Counted from the stretch's first letter, positions 45,371 through 53,601 are shown. The stretch is 64,000 bases of DNA from Mucilaginibacter corticis (GCF_007558865.1 NZ_VLPK01000002.1:806001-870000), one strand, 5' to 3'. The notes: generated from the letters alone by a model not told the origin. A program made the numbers and translations.

Positions 45371-46163
45371 AGGATAATTTAATCGGTTGCGTTCTGAAGT
45401 TTTTAAGATGAATAAACGCGCCACGGTTAAAAATCATTCCTTCACGGAAGAGTTGCCAAAGTAATTCTCCGCCCAGAATGGCGATTGCAGGATTGATAAA
45501 TAAATCCTGTTGGGTCAATGCTTCTGCCAATGAGCAACTGGGCGTGTTGTCGGATTTATCCGCCTGTTCCAGCTCATCCCGGAACATTTCTGTAATAAAT
45601 GGCAGATTACTTACAGTGGTAAATTTTTCAGATTCAGGTTGCCTGATATTTGCTATGGTTGAAAGAATGGCTTGCCCCGTATCTTTACTATTTCCCAAAT
45701 CCAGCCAGTAAAGCGGTTGATCCCGATTATATCTTTTGCTCAGGTTCATTTCGTAAAGAAGCTCGCTGATTTCGAAACGGGATTTGGCCGTGTCTACACA
45801 AGAAATATGGATGTTTGCCCTGTAGCTGTCAATGTCATATAGATCATTCCCGAAACGCCGGGCTTTGGCTTTCCAGTTTGTACCAAAAAAAACATTATAC
45901 CTGTTTACAAGCGTTACGGATTTATGGAGTCCGATTTCACTCTCGGAAAACAACTGCCTGCCGATATTGGCTTCGGTAATCCGGTCATCATCGTAAACGG
46001 TCACCGACAATCCCGGATGGTCAAGGTGAAGCAGTGCATAGTTAATGCGTGCCAAAGCCGTAAGCATCTGGCTCCCTGTTCCGCCTGCGCCGATTAAGTT
46101 GACAGTTAACGGATTGGTCGGGTTGATGATATAGTTGTCAGTAATATGTACACTTGTTTTCAT
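45369..46163 (-). CDS. PRTRC system ThiF family protein (E1-like)
   Basis: 264 aa, one E1/ThiF Rossmann domain that should adenylate the C-terminus of a small protein. The ATP-binding loop is GAGGTG at residues 25-30. The E1 signature is DDDRITEANIGRQLF at residues 58-72 with the Asp, Asn, Arg and Gln of the family. Cys122 (SCVDTAKSR) and Cys210 (NTPSCSLAEAL) are candidates for thioester transfer; Cys210 sits in the most conserved-looking C-terminal block. It is last in a 4-nt-overlapping series E, C, F, B, ThiF. A ParB-like member of the cassette is not in the window. Confidence 0.93.
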   Translation of the reverse strand: MKTSVHITDNYIINPTNPLTVNLIGAGGTGSQMLTALARINYALLHLDHPGLSVTVYDDDRITEANIGRQLFSESEIGLHKSVTLVNRYNVFFGTNWKAKARRFGNDLYDIDSYRANIHISCVDTAKSRFEISELLYEMNLSKRYNRDQPLYWLDLGNSKDTGQAILSTIANIRQPESEKFTTVSNLPFITEMFRDELEQADKSDNTPSCSLAEALTQQDLFINPAIAILGGELLWQLFREGMIFNRGAFIHLKNFRTQPIKLS

Positions 46164-46879
46164 GCGATCAGCTTTTTAACAGAGATATTGTTCGGGATAA
46201 GGCAGTCGTTTGGAAACGGAGTGCCGTGTATAATTTGGTTTTGCCATAACTGGATGATGTTGCCTTTTACAGGTTGGTGACCATCAAAAAGGTGGCTGAA
46301 ATAGCTGTTAAAGAAATAGTTATGCCATAAGGCCATAAAATCTTCGAGGTGGCAATTATTGGGGATTTTCACTGCTACGCTCCCCATACATACCCTGCCA
46401 CCTGCATAGATATTGAAAAAAGGGGCATGGTAAAGCAGTGAAGTAGCCGTAATTGTTTCGTCCTTTACCGAAAAGACGGAAAGACTGTTTTTGCCCGCCT
46501 TCCATAGCAGGGCGGGTATGTATCCTTCACCGCAAGGAATGTCTAAACTGTCGGTAAACAGTAGTTTTGTCTTTTGTTCGGGTGTGCGCCATAAGGCATA
46601 ACCATCATGCCCTGTTTTCAAAAACACCACGTTTGGGCTAAGCAATTCTTTCGGGTTCAAAAAATTGCATTGTTTTTTCTCCCTTACCTGTAAAGATTTA
46701 GCCAAGCTGTTCGCTTCCCTGACCGAAAGCGGATGGGCGTTAATGGGTAAACCATCTTCGTCGATATCATAGCATTCCACGTGAACGCTGTTTTGATTAT
46801 CATTATTTTTCCCCTCAAATATGACAAAGGCTTTGGTAGGGTGAGATAAGTTTCCGAATTTGTTGGTCAAATCGTTCAT
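46160..46879 (-). CDS. PRTRC system protein B (E2-like)
   Basis: 239 aa. From memory, PRTRC-B is grouped with the prokaryotic E2 family D. The candidate catalytic Cys164 lies in GGRVCMGSVAV, followed by PNNCHLEDFMALWHNYFFNSYFSHL, the usual position for an E2 active site after the beta-sheet. The N-terminal part is beta-rich (AFVIFEGKNN, SVHVECYDI). It overlaps ThiF and F by 4 nt each, so the three are made together. If the E2 reading is right it would take the modifier from ThiF and pass it to a target. Confidence 0.9.
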   Translation of the reverse strand: MNDLTNKFGNLSHPTKAFVIFEGKNNDNQNSVHVECYDIDEDGLPINAHPLSVREANSLAKSLQVREKKQCNFLNPKELLSPNVVFLKTGHDGYALWRTPEQKTKLLFTDSLDIPCGEGYIPALLWKAGKNSLSVFSVKDETITATSLLYHAPFFNIYAGGRVCMGSVAVKIPNNCHLEDFMALWHNYFFNSYFSHLFDGHQPVKGNIIQLWQNQIIHGTPFPNDCLIPNNISVKKLIA

Positions 46880-48029
46880 GGCAGTTCAGTTAACAGGCAA
46901 CACAATTCATTAATAATTTCAATTACTTTTTCCTCATAACCCAATTGGTCATGATAGCTTCCTTTTTCTTTGTTGAAAGCGATATTTACCTCGAAATTTT
47001 GCGTACCTGAACGTTCATTAAAATCGTCGTTCAGCATATTTTTGATGTTTTCGTAAACCGCCCCCGAAGTTTCGCCAATGAAGGATATATAATCTGTGAC
47101 CAAAACTTTCCCCGTCCCGTAGTAGTCATCTTCATCCTCGTCTTCCTGCGCTACATTTTGATAGAGATTTGCGTAGGGGTATGCCACCCAAACCGCTAAT
47201 GTTTCTTTGGCTATTTTTAGACAATCCTGTTGAAATTTACTTTGAGGTTCACAAGCCTGGATAAGGTCTTGTAACAGTAATAAATAGCTTTCATCCGCTA
47301 AATAGGGTTCAATTTTTTCGCCGATTGCCAGCATTTCGTCAAGGTTAGACCTTTGTTCTTTATAATCTTCATCATCCATGCTCCCCTTATCATCTTCTAT
47401 CCAGCCATCCATAATATCATATAAATAGCAGATGTAGCTTTCGCTGTCCCGGTAGTGACAGACCCCGGCTTTACGATACAGGTAAACACAAACCCCCATC
47501 AACAATTTAAGCCATTCATCGGCCTTGTCCTGCAGCCCTTTGTAAAGCGACGCGACAGGTATATAATACAGGTCATAACCGGTATCTAAGGTTTCTGCGA
47601 CCGAAACGGTAATGGATTTCTCCCCGTCATTTTCTGTGACACATAAACTCCTGTAACGTCCCTTGACCCGCATTTTCCGGTTAGCATCCCAATTGGACAA
47701 AAGCACATTGTATGGATAGGGGAACTGGCTGACATCCATCAAGTCGATGTTATAAAATGACCTGACCCGTTTTTGCGATTTTAAATAAATAGCTTCGACT
47801 TGTTGTCTTTTGGGTAGCTGTTCCGATATTTCGTATTTCGGCAAAAACCGATGCCTTAAAAAACCATGGGCAATAATGCCTGCGGTGCAGGGCGGAGCTT
47901 GTTCGACCTTGCTTCCCTGGCGTCGGGAAGTCTGTCGAGGTCGTGGGCGAAGTGTGCGATTTGCTGATAGAGTTTGCATTGCTGTTGGGTTAGTGTCGGG
48001 AGTAATCCTGTGGTTTTGTCTTTTTTCAT
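46876..48029 (-). CDS. PRTRC system protein F, apparently frameshifted near its N-terminus
   Basis: The body (FLRHRFLPKYEISEQL to the C-terminus, about 330 aa) lies in one frame ending at 46876. Upstream of 47865 that frame reads RPRPRQTSRRQGSK, which is not protein-like. In the neighbouring frame an ATG at 48029 overlaps the protein C stop (TAATG), has AAAGGA before it, and gives MKKDKTTGLLPTLTQQQCKL... down to a stop at 47856-47858. Adding one T to the T6 run at 47858-47863 (coding strand) joins both into a single protein of about 384 aa. So the gene is either broken, misread in a homopolymer, or translated by -1 slippage. The role of F in PRTRC is unknown. Confidence 0.85.
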
Positions 48030-48247
48030 TATCCTTTCGTACCTATGGTGGAAACAAACTGGTATTCAATGGCATCCTTTTTAATCTCAGGGCCTGCAAT
48101 TTTTGCGGTCGTGAGGATGGCATACAACCCTGAATAGAAGTTACAGACCTCTTCGGGTGTCAGGTTTACATCGGGGTCGGTCAAACGGACTTCCTGCCCG
48201 TTTTCCTTGTGTATAAAAACACGGGGTAATAACTGTGATAATAGCAT
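48029..48247 (-). CDS. PRTRC system protein C (ubiquitin-like)
   Basis: 72 aa. From memory this family is grouped with prokaryotic ubiquitin-like proteins. The predicted order is strand (RVFIHKENG), strand (QEVRLTDP), helix (TPEEVCNFYSGLYAILTTA), strands (EYQFVSTIG), consistent with a beta-grasp. The chain ends in TIGTKG with a terminal Gly, as expected of a modifier activated at its C-terminus without processing. The start is 3 nt after the protein E stop, and its own stop overlaps the likely F start. Confidence 0.9.
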   Translation of the reverse strand: MLLSQLLPRVFIHKENGQEVRLTDPDVNLTPEEVCNFYSGLYAILTTAKIAGPEIKKDAIEYQFVSTIGTKG

Positions 48248-48250
48248 GGC

Positions 48251-48832
48251 TTATGCGTTAAATAAAGTGAGTGCCTTTTCATACTGTTCCCGTTTACGTT
48301 CGAGGTCGGCTTGTTTTTTCTCCAGTTCGGTCTTCCTGTCGGGGTAATCTTCAATCTTTGGCAGAAAGGTCAGGGCTTCGGCATATTTACAGGCATCGTT
48401 CAATTCAGCGACCTTTTTCATCGCTTCCTCATAATCCTTCCGCTTTTCTTCCTTATCAGGTTTAGGTACGGTCGAAACTTCTATTCCGTCTTTCGGCTCT
48501 GCAGGCTTCGCCAGTGCTTTGGCTTTCTTTTTATCCTGCTCCATTTTAGACTGTTTTTGCGCATCTTCCAAGCCCTTTACATAGTCGTTTATGTTATGGA
48601 ACAAGCCCGATGCCTGTTGTACCGGTTGCCGTATGGTGTCAAAAAAATGTTCGTCCAGTTCTTCGGCAGTGCCTTGCAACTGCATCGGTGGCACTAATTT
48701 TTGCGCATTATCTTTGACTTCCGCCGTAGCGAACAGAACAGCTACGCTAAACTGTCCGTCTTCCTTGCTTTGGATAACTAAATTCCATTTACCCGGTAAA
48801 TGTAATTCATTGATTTGCTGAAAAAAGTTCAT
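48251..48832 (-). CDS. PRTRC system protein E
   Basis: 193 aa. Residues 1-75 form a compact beta-rich domain (HLPGKWNLVIQSKEDGQFSVAVLF), the middle is acidic and linker-like (DGIEVSTVPKPDKEEKRKDYEEAMKK), and the C-terminus is a charged coiled coil (LEKKQADLERKREQYEKALTLF). Function is not known. It overlaps the gene before it by 4 nt and is followed by protein C after 3 nt. Confidence 0.88.
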   Translation of the reverse strand: MNFFQQINELHLPGKWNLVIQSKEDGQFSVAVLFATAEVKDNAQKLVPPMQLQGTAEELDEHFFDTIRQPVQQASGLFHNINDYVKGLEDAQKQSKMEQDKKKAKALAKPAEPKDGIEVSTVPKPDKEEKRKDYEEAMKKVAELNDACKYAEALTFLPKIEDYPDRKTELEKKQADLERKREQYEKALTLFNA

Positions 48833-49368
48833 GGTTTTGGTTTGGTTTTATCTCTTAAAATAATCAAGGTATTGCGTTGCATGGTGTAGTCGAAGGCAAA
48901 GCCTGAGACCCGCTGTCTGCGTACCAGTTCCGCACCCTCGTCGTCCCACTTGAAATTGGGCAGGGCATTTGCCCTGTCAATTAAGCCCTGATTGGACAGG
49001 TGTTTGAATTTTTCTTTGACATAGCTTTCGATGTCATTTTCTATCAGCAAGTAATCTCGCAGACGGTCATTCAGATATTTCCCCTTGCGGAACACTTCCG
49101 CACCCCAGTCATATTTTTCCTCGCAAAAATCCACCTTGCGCAGGCAAAGGTCGATATCGTAACGGTAATCCGCATTCAGGCGCAAAAGCCCGTCCATCGT
49201 GCAATGTTCTCTTAATAAGACCATTTCCTTTTCCGCATCACGAAAGGAAAATAAAGGCAATAAAACCTGTTCCACAAAATAGCCCTGTTCAGGGGCGCTA
49301 CTATTGTCTGCTACGGCAATGATTTCTTTGCCATTCGATAAAGTGATATATAAATTTGAACGTGTCAT
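48829..49368 (-). CDS. Uncharacterised protein of the PRTRC operon
   Basis: 179 aa, unrecognised. It looks soluble and alpha/beta: MTRSNLYITLSNGKEIIAVADNSSAPEQGYF, then a helix-rich, acidic middle (DIESYVKEKFKHLSNQGLIDRANALPNF) and a basic strand-rich end (VSGFAFDYTMQRNTLIILRDKTKPKP). First gene of the 4-nt-overlap series leading to PRTRC E, so it probably belongs to the same system in this phylum. It could be the Bacteroidota-specific partner or an additional target. Confidence 0.75.
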   Translation of the reverse strand: MTRSNLYITLSNGKEIIAVADNSSAPEQGYFVEQVLLPLFSFRDAEKEMVLLREHCTMDGLLRLNADYRYDIDLCLRKVDFCEEKYDWGAEVFRKGKYLNDRLRDYLLIENDIESYVKEKFKHLSNQGLIDRANALPNFKWDDEGAELVRRQRVSGFAFDYTMQRNTLIILRDKTKPKP

Positions 49369-49430
49369 CTGCTAAAATTTAAGATTTGAAAAAGCAGGTT
49401 TATCGGCTTAGCCTGCATGCCATTAGAGAT

Positions 49431-49784
49431 TTACTTCGTAGCTACCCTGAGTTCTTTTTTCGTAGGTGCTGCTGCAGGCGCTTTCGCTAACAATTTTACC
49501 GTACCGACATTGCAAACTAAACTGGCCATCGCCTCGGCATCCTTGCTTATCCACGGTTTTGCTTCAACACGCCCTGAAATTTCAACGATAGTGCCTTTTT
49601 TGAGGTATTCGGCTAAACCCGGATTCACCCAATAAGAACATTCCACGAACGTGGTAATTTCTCTTTTTTCGCCTTCTTTAGTTTTGAAGCGGTCATTAAT
49701 AGCCACATTGAAACCGGTTACTTTTCTGTCGCCTTTGACATTTCTGACTGCTGCATCGGCAGTCAATCTTCCTGAGAATAACAT
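49431..49784 (-). CDS. Single-stranded DNA-binding protein
   Basis: 117 aa OB-fold SSB: FSGRLTADAAVRNVKGDRKVTGFNVAINDRF, then ITTFVECSYWVNPGLAEYLKKGTIVEISGRVEAKPWISK. The usual acidic C-terminal tip (DDDIPF) that recruits partners is missing; the chain ends LRVATK. That is common in element-encoded SSBs. It binds the transferred single strand, and sits next to the palindromic block at 49837-50169. A second SSB is encoded at 53269. Confidence 0.93.
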   Translation of the reverse strand: MLFSGRLTADAAVRNVKGDRKVTGFNVAINDRFKTKEGEKREITTFVECSYWVNPGLAEYLKKGTIVEISGRVEAKPWISKDAEAMASLVCNVGTVKLLAKAPAAAPTKKELRVATK

Positions 49785-49836
49785 AATTTAATAGATTAAA
49801 TAAAACAATAATTTTTTCGCCGGCCGTCGGGGCTAT

Positions 49837-50013
49837 TCCCCTCTTTTTAGCCTTTGATAAAGGCTGTAAATTTTAGCGCATAGGCGCTGGCAAGGCTGCC
49901 GCAAAAAATACTACCCAGCAGGGGTGGAGATTTTTTTAGCGGCACTCTGCATGGCCTTGCCGGGGCCGTAGCGCGGTATCCCTTTGCCTGCATCAAAGGC
50001 TAAAAAGAGGGGA
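49837..50013. repeat. Large interrupted palindrome in a 511-bp gene-free stretch
   Basis: Arms 49837-49858 and 49992-50013 are perfect 22-bp inverted repeats (core CCCCTCTTTTTAGCC). Inside, TGGCAAGGC-TGCCGC-AAAAAAT near 49889 pairs with AT7-AGCGGC and GGCCTTGCC near 49949-49975, so nearly the whole 177 bp can fold as one long stem. No ORF crosses it. Candidate origin (oriT or replication origin) or structured RNA; function unproven. Confidence 0.7.
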
Positions 50014-50130
50014 TAAACTATTTAAACAATGTGATCGCAGATCCCAATCCAACAGTTCGTAAGGACGGACGCTTTCCCGGCTACCATTGCCGGGCGCGGC
50101 GGCCGGACCGGAGGACTGGGTAATAAAATG

Positions 50131-50169
50131 ACGGTGGTCAGCAAACTAACACAGTTTGTTGACCACCGT
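50131..50169. repeat. 17-bp hairpin near the radC-like gene
   Basis: Arms 50131-50147 and 50153-50169 (ACGGTGGTCA...) pair with one G-T and a 5-nt loop. No T-run follows on the plus strand; on the minus strand CATTTTATT follows, so it could end the radC-like transcript or be part of an origin. The remaining bases to 50295 show smaller GC hairpins only. Confidence 0.6.
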
Positions 50170-50295
50170 TATTTCTAAAATCGGCGTTGCTGGTATACAC
50201 CTGCATCGCCTGCAGTCCGTCAGGGATAGGAGTGGCATCCTGCGCAGCAGATATAACGGATAGCCCGGCCTGCCTCGCAGGGACGGCCAAAAGGA

Positions 50296-50931
50296 CTAAA
50301 TATCTACGATTAATAACTTCCTCATTTTGATCGTCATCATGCCCGCAGCTGCTTCCAGTTGCAGGATGAACGCCCGCTCTTTCTTTTCAAAGATCTTCGG
50401 TAGCATCCTGGTTTTCCTGCAAACCAGGAACTCCGTCGCACCCGCTTCCAGGGCAGGGGTCAGTAGTTGTTTAACGGACGGCGGTTTGTTTTGTACGATC
50501 CCTATTTCTTTCGTTGCCAGCAATTCCTGGCGGTTGTTCAGCATGATCAGAAAGTAGCCGATGCTTTCTTGCTTTTCCAGGTAGGGCCGGATAAAAGTTT
50601 CTGCCTCTTTATTGGTTTTTAAATTAAGTGGCGTTCCGTTTTGAAAAAACGCGCGCTTGCCGAATTCAAGAGCGGCGGTGAGTTCGATAGCTTTTACTTT
50701 TCCAATGCCTTTGATTTGTTTTAATTCCTGAATGCTCATTTTAGCAAGTATTGCGGGCTGGTCGTCAATGACGGTAATCAGTTTGCCGCAGATTTCATTT
50801 AACGGGGCACTTCGAGTGCCTGATCCGATAAGGATCGACAGGAGTTCCATGTTGCTCAGCGCACCCGGACCGAGAGTCAACAGGCGCTCGCGCGGACGGT
50901 CTGTCGTTGAAATGCTTTTAATGTCCTGCAT
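50296..50931 (-). CDS. RadC/JAB-domain protein with lost metal site
   Basis: 211 aa. Residues 1-95 are the RadC N-terminal part with the helix-hairpin-helix IQELKQIKGIGKVKAIELTAALE; the rest follows RadC to EAGATEFLVC. Where active relatives read HNHPSG...D (the JAMM zinc ligands), this protein reads LVCRKTRMLPKIF and then LQLEAAAGMM, with no His at all. It should be catalytically dead or a binding protein. RadC relatives are common on mobile elements. The preceding DUF3276-like gene starts on the same strand, 2 nt away. Confidence 0.88.
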   Translation of the reverse strand: MQDIKSISTTDRPRERLLTLGPGALSNMELLSILIGSGTRSAPLNEICGKLITVIDDQPAILAKMSIQELKQIKGIGKVKAIELTAALEFGKRAFFQNGTPLNLKTNKEAETFIRPYLEKQESIGYFLIMLNNRQELLATKEIGIVQNKPPSVKQLLTPALEAGATEFLVCRKTRMLPKIFEKKERAFILQLEAAAGMMTIKMRKLLIVDI

Positions 50932-50933
50932 CT

Positions 50934-51194
50934 TTATGCGCTGATCCCTAATTGCCCGGAACTATACCTGCCCAACAACATCGACATGGCTTCCACTAAA
51001 AATTGAAGATCGTCTTCTAAAAAGATGATCTCGTATCTCGTGAAACTTTCGTCTTTCGCCTGGTCCCTGCGGGTGATGCGCAGGTAATGATTCTTGTTTT
51101 TTGCCTGTTTAATATCCAGGTAAAACTGGCGGTTTTGATTAAAAAAGTACTCGCTGTCGATTATACCTGTCAGCTTTGTTTTATGCTTTTCCAT
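50934..51194 (-). CDS. PUR-like nucleic-acid-binding protein (DUF3276 type)
   Basis: 86 aa from the ATG at 51194; the frame is open to a TTG 24 nt further up. The core FYLDIKQAKNKNHYLRITRRDQ...YEIIFLEDDLQFLVEAM resembles the PUR repeat of the Bacteroidota DUF3276 family, which binds single-stranded DNA or RNA. It is two nt upstream of the radC-like gene, so they form a unit. Likely single-strand binding during transfer; this is inference. Confidence 0.7.
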   Translation of the reverse strand: MEKHKTKLTGIIDSEYFFNQNRQFYLDIKQAKNKNHYLRITRRDQAKDESFTRYEIIFLEDDLQFLVEAMSMLLGRYSSGQLGISA

Positions 51195-51249
51195 TTTTTT
51201 TGTATTGGGTTGCAGCAAAGTTGATAACGGGGCGGCTAAGATTTATGCG

Positions 51250-51293
51250 TTTAAATGGGTAGAAACGTTTATAAATGTTTCTTATCTACCACC
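51250..51293 (+). promoter_or_regulatory. Bipartite conserved element, copy 1
   Basis: TTTAAATGGGTAGAAA at 51250-51265 and TTATCTACCACC at 51282-51293. Both parts recur at 53690-53705 and 53728-53739, again between divergent genes. Probable shared promoter or operator for the plus-strand genes and their divergent partners. Confidence 0.55.
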
Positions 51294-51323
51294 ACGGGAT
51301 GTTTCGTAACAGATATTTAGCGT

Positions 51324-51758
51324 ATGGAAGAAATCGCAGAACGTATTTGTAAAGACTGTGGCAAGCCTTTGGGGGCAGGCCGCGAAGACCGGCAATATTG
51401 TGATGACGGCTGCCGGACGAATTACAATAATCGTAAGCGCCGGGAAAATCAGAAAACACAACAGGTGACGCAGCTCGCTGAAAATACCCCGGAACTGAGC
51501 GTGCCGGACTATATCTCGCGTATCCAGGAGATCATTTTGAGGAACCGGGAACTGCTGAAGGAATTATGCGATGAAGACACAGCGGGAAGGATAAGGCTGC
51601 GCAGGCTGGAAGGGAGAGGTTTTAACACTAAGTTTTTTACCAGCGAAGCTGAACCTACAGGATCAGGAAACGTTTACAGGTTTTGTTTCGAATATGGTTA
51701 CCGGATGACAGACGACGAAATGGTGATCGTCATCTGTCGGGAACGGGAGATCTATTGA
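51324..51758 (+). CDS. Zinc-ribbon protein of the conjugative element
   Basis: 144 aa, no named family recognised. CKDCGKPL and YCDDGCRTNYNNRKRRE near residues 9-40 supply two Cys pairs for one zinc. The rest is helical and acidic (VPDYISRIQEIILRNRELLKEL) with a beta-rich end (VYRFCFEYGYRMTDDEMVIVIC). It sits between divergent genes behind the bipartite motif at 51250 and overlaps the YifB gene convergently by 7 nt. Possibly a regulator of the element. Confidence 0.75.
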   Translation: MEEIAERICKDCGKPLGAGREDRQYCDDGCRTNYNNRKRRENQKTQQVTQLAENTPELSVPDYISRIQEIILRNRELLKELCDEDTAGRIRLRRLEGRGFNTKFFTSEAEPTGSGNVYRFCFEYGYRMTDDEMVIVICREREIY

Positions 51759-53266
51759 AAATAGTCCTGGTCAAGGCAGCGGAGGGAGATGGCTTCCGAC
51801 AGATGGAGCAAGCCGATGTTTTCCGAACCCGCCATATCCGCAATGGTGCGCGCTACTTTCAAAATCCGGTCATGCGATCTTGCCGAAAGCTGATGTTTTT
51901 GGAGCACGGTCAGGAAAAGTTCATGTTCAGCCGGTGCCAGACTGCAATGTTTTTTTATTAATTCGGGTGCCAATGAAGCATTTTGAACTCCCTGGCGACG
52001 AATCTGGCGCTCGAGGGTAGTCAAGACCCGTTTTGCTATGGTGGCGCTGGTATCAATCTTCAGGATCGGTTGCTGCGCAGTGTAAGCGACGGGAGGCACC
52101 TTCACCTGCAAGTCTATGCGGTCCAGTAAGGGCCCTGAAATTTTTTGCAGGTAGCGCCTGATACTTTCAGGACTGCATGAACATTTCCTTCCCGGATGTT
52201 TAAAGTATCCGCAGGGGCAGGGGTTCATGGCGGCGGCCAGGAGAAAGTCTGCCGGAAGATCGGCATTATAACTGGCCCGCGATATCGTGATGGTTTTTGC
52301 TTCCAGCGGTTGTCTTAAAGACTCTAGTACAGCTTTTCTAAACTCAGGAAGTTCATCAAGGAACAATATGCCGTTGTGTGCCAGTGAGATCTCACCCGGC
52401 ATCAAGGGCGACCCGCCACCCACCATCGCGATGTCACTTGCCGTGTGATGGGGTTTCCGGAATGGCCTGCAGCTTTCAAAAAAGACCTGGTCGGAACGGC
52501 TGGCAACGGAATAGATCTTCGTCGTTTCAAGCGCTTCTTCTGTTGTCAATTTCGGCATGATCCCGGGCAGCCGGTTAGCGATCATTGTTTTGCCGGAACC
52601 GGGCGGCCCGATCAGCAGAATATTATGGCCGCCTGCAGCCGAAATTTCCATGGCCCGCTTTATTTTTTGTTGACCGCTGATGTCAGCAAAATCCAGTTTG
52701 GGCAGGGGTTGTATACCTACTTTTTCTTTGCCGGTCGGAGGTAAACTTAATTCAAAATCTGAGGGCCGGCGTAAACAGGCGATCACTTCTTGGAGTGTCG
52801 CAAGACCATATACTTTTATACCGCTGACAATGGCTGCCTCGGGACTGTTTTCAGTCGGCAGGATGAGCGTATCAAAACCTGCTTTGCGGGCTTTCAATGT
52901 GATGGCTATCGCGCCGCGAACAGGCCGAAGATAGCCATTTAGCGAAAGTTCGCCCGCAAACAGGGTTTTATCGAGATCCAAATCGAGCTGACCAGATGCA
53001 GCAAGGATGCTGATGGCTATGGGCAGGTCAAAACCTGCGCCTTCCTTGCGCAGCCCCGCAGGTCCCATATTGATCAGCACTTTCTGGCGTGGCATGTGCA
53101 GGCCCGCGCTTTCTATGGCGCTTTCGACGCGGAAGAGACTTTCCTTGACGGATTCCCCCGGCAATCCAATGATGAAATACTGAACACCGGGCGAGATCCT
53201 GGTTTCAACAGTGATCAATTCCGCATCGATGCCCATGACGGCGGCAGAGTAAACGGTCGCGGCCAT
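51752..53266 (-). CDS. YifB family Mg-chelatase-like AAA ATPase (ComM-like)
   Basis: 504 aa. An N-terminal ChlI-type Lon-like domain (YSAAVMGIDAELITVETRISPG to about residue 180), the AAA domain with Walker A GPPGSGKT at residues 220-227, Walker B ILFLDELPEF and NPCPCGYF with the zinc-like Cys residues, then the C-terminal Mg_chelatase_C domain. ComM acts as a helicase in branch migration during natural transformation. It is cotranscribed with the second SSB, 2 nt apart, suggesting a role in handling incoming DNA. Confidence 0.95.
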   Translation of the reverse strand: MAATVYSAAVMGIDAELITVETRISPGVQYFIIGLPGESVKESLFRVESAIESAGLHMPRQKVLINMGPAGLRKEGAGFDLPIAISILAASGQLDLDLDKTLFAGELSLNGYLRPVRGAIAITLKARKAGFDTLILPTENSPEAAIVSGIKVYGLATLQEVIACLRRPSDFELSLPPTGKEKVGIQPLPKLDFADISGQQKIKRAMEISAAGGHNILLIGPPGSGKTMIANRLPGIMPKLTTEEALETTKIYSVASRSDQVFFESCRPFRKPHHTASDIAMVGGGSPLMPGEISLAHNGILFLDELPEFRKAVLESLRQPLEAKTITISRASYNADLPADFLLAAAMNPCPCGYFKHPGRKCSCSPESIRRYLQKISGPLLDRIDLQVKVPPVAYTAQQPILKIDTSATIAKRVLTTLERQIRRQGVQNASLAPELIKKHCSLAPAEHELFLTVLQKHQLSARSHDRILKVARTIADMAGSENIGLLHLSEAISLRCLDQDYFQ

Positions 53267-53268
53267 AA

Positions 53269-53601
53269 CTAATTTCGCAGGAAGTCTATTTCGTTCACGA
53301 ATACTTCCATGCTGTGGCGTTTAATGCCGTCTTTGTCGGTATAATAACGGCTTACCAGGCGACCCTCTACGGCAATTTTGCTGCCTTTATCAAGATATTT
53401 TTCGGCAAGGGTAGCTTGCTGTTCCCATAATACGATCGGGTGCCAGTTCACTTCTTTTACGCGGTCGCCCTGGTCATTCTTCCTGAAGTGATTGGTGGCC
53501 AAACTGAGTTTGACATACTTTTTTTCATTGTCTGTGAATTTTACTTCTGGCGCGGCGCCTAAGAATCCGGTCAGCCGGACGCTGTTGCTTAATGTACTCA
53601 T
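53269..53601 (-). CDS. Single-stranded DNA-binding protein (second copy)
   Basis: 110 aa OB-fold SSB: NSVRLTGFLGAAPEVKF, VKLSLATNHF, EVNWHPIVLWEQQATLAEKYLDKGSKIAVEGRLVSRYYTDKDG. It ends shortly after this with no acidic tip. Its gene precedes yifB by 2 nt and diverges from the TetR gene. Distinct from the SSB at 49431. Confidence 0.93.
   Translation of the reverse strand: MSTLSNSVRLTGFLGAAPEVKFTDNEKKYVKLSLATNHFRKNDQGDRVKEVNWHPIVLWEQQATLAEKYLDKGSKIAVEGRLVSRYYTDKDGIKRHSMEVFVNEIDFLRN

Noticed and set aside
47856..47867. Programmed -1 frameshift in PRTRC F
   Set aside because: The T6 run before TAA permits slippage, but no classical X-XXY-YYZ heptamer in frame and no obvious stimulator stem; a homopolymer indel is simpler.
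47866..47979. N-terminus of the PRTRC F reading frame as called (RPRPRQTSRRQGSK)
   Set aside because: The overlapping frame from 48029 has a proper start, ribosome-binding site and protein-like sequence; the called N-terminus is its shadow.
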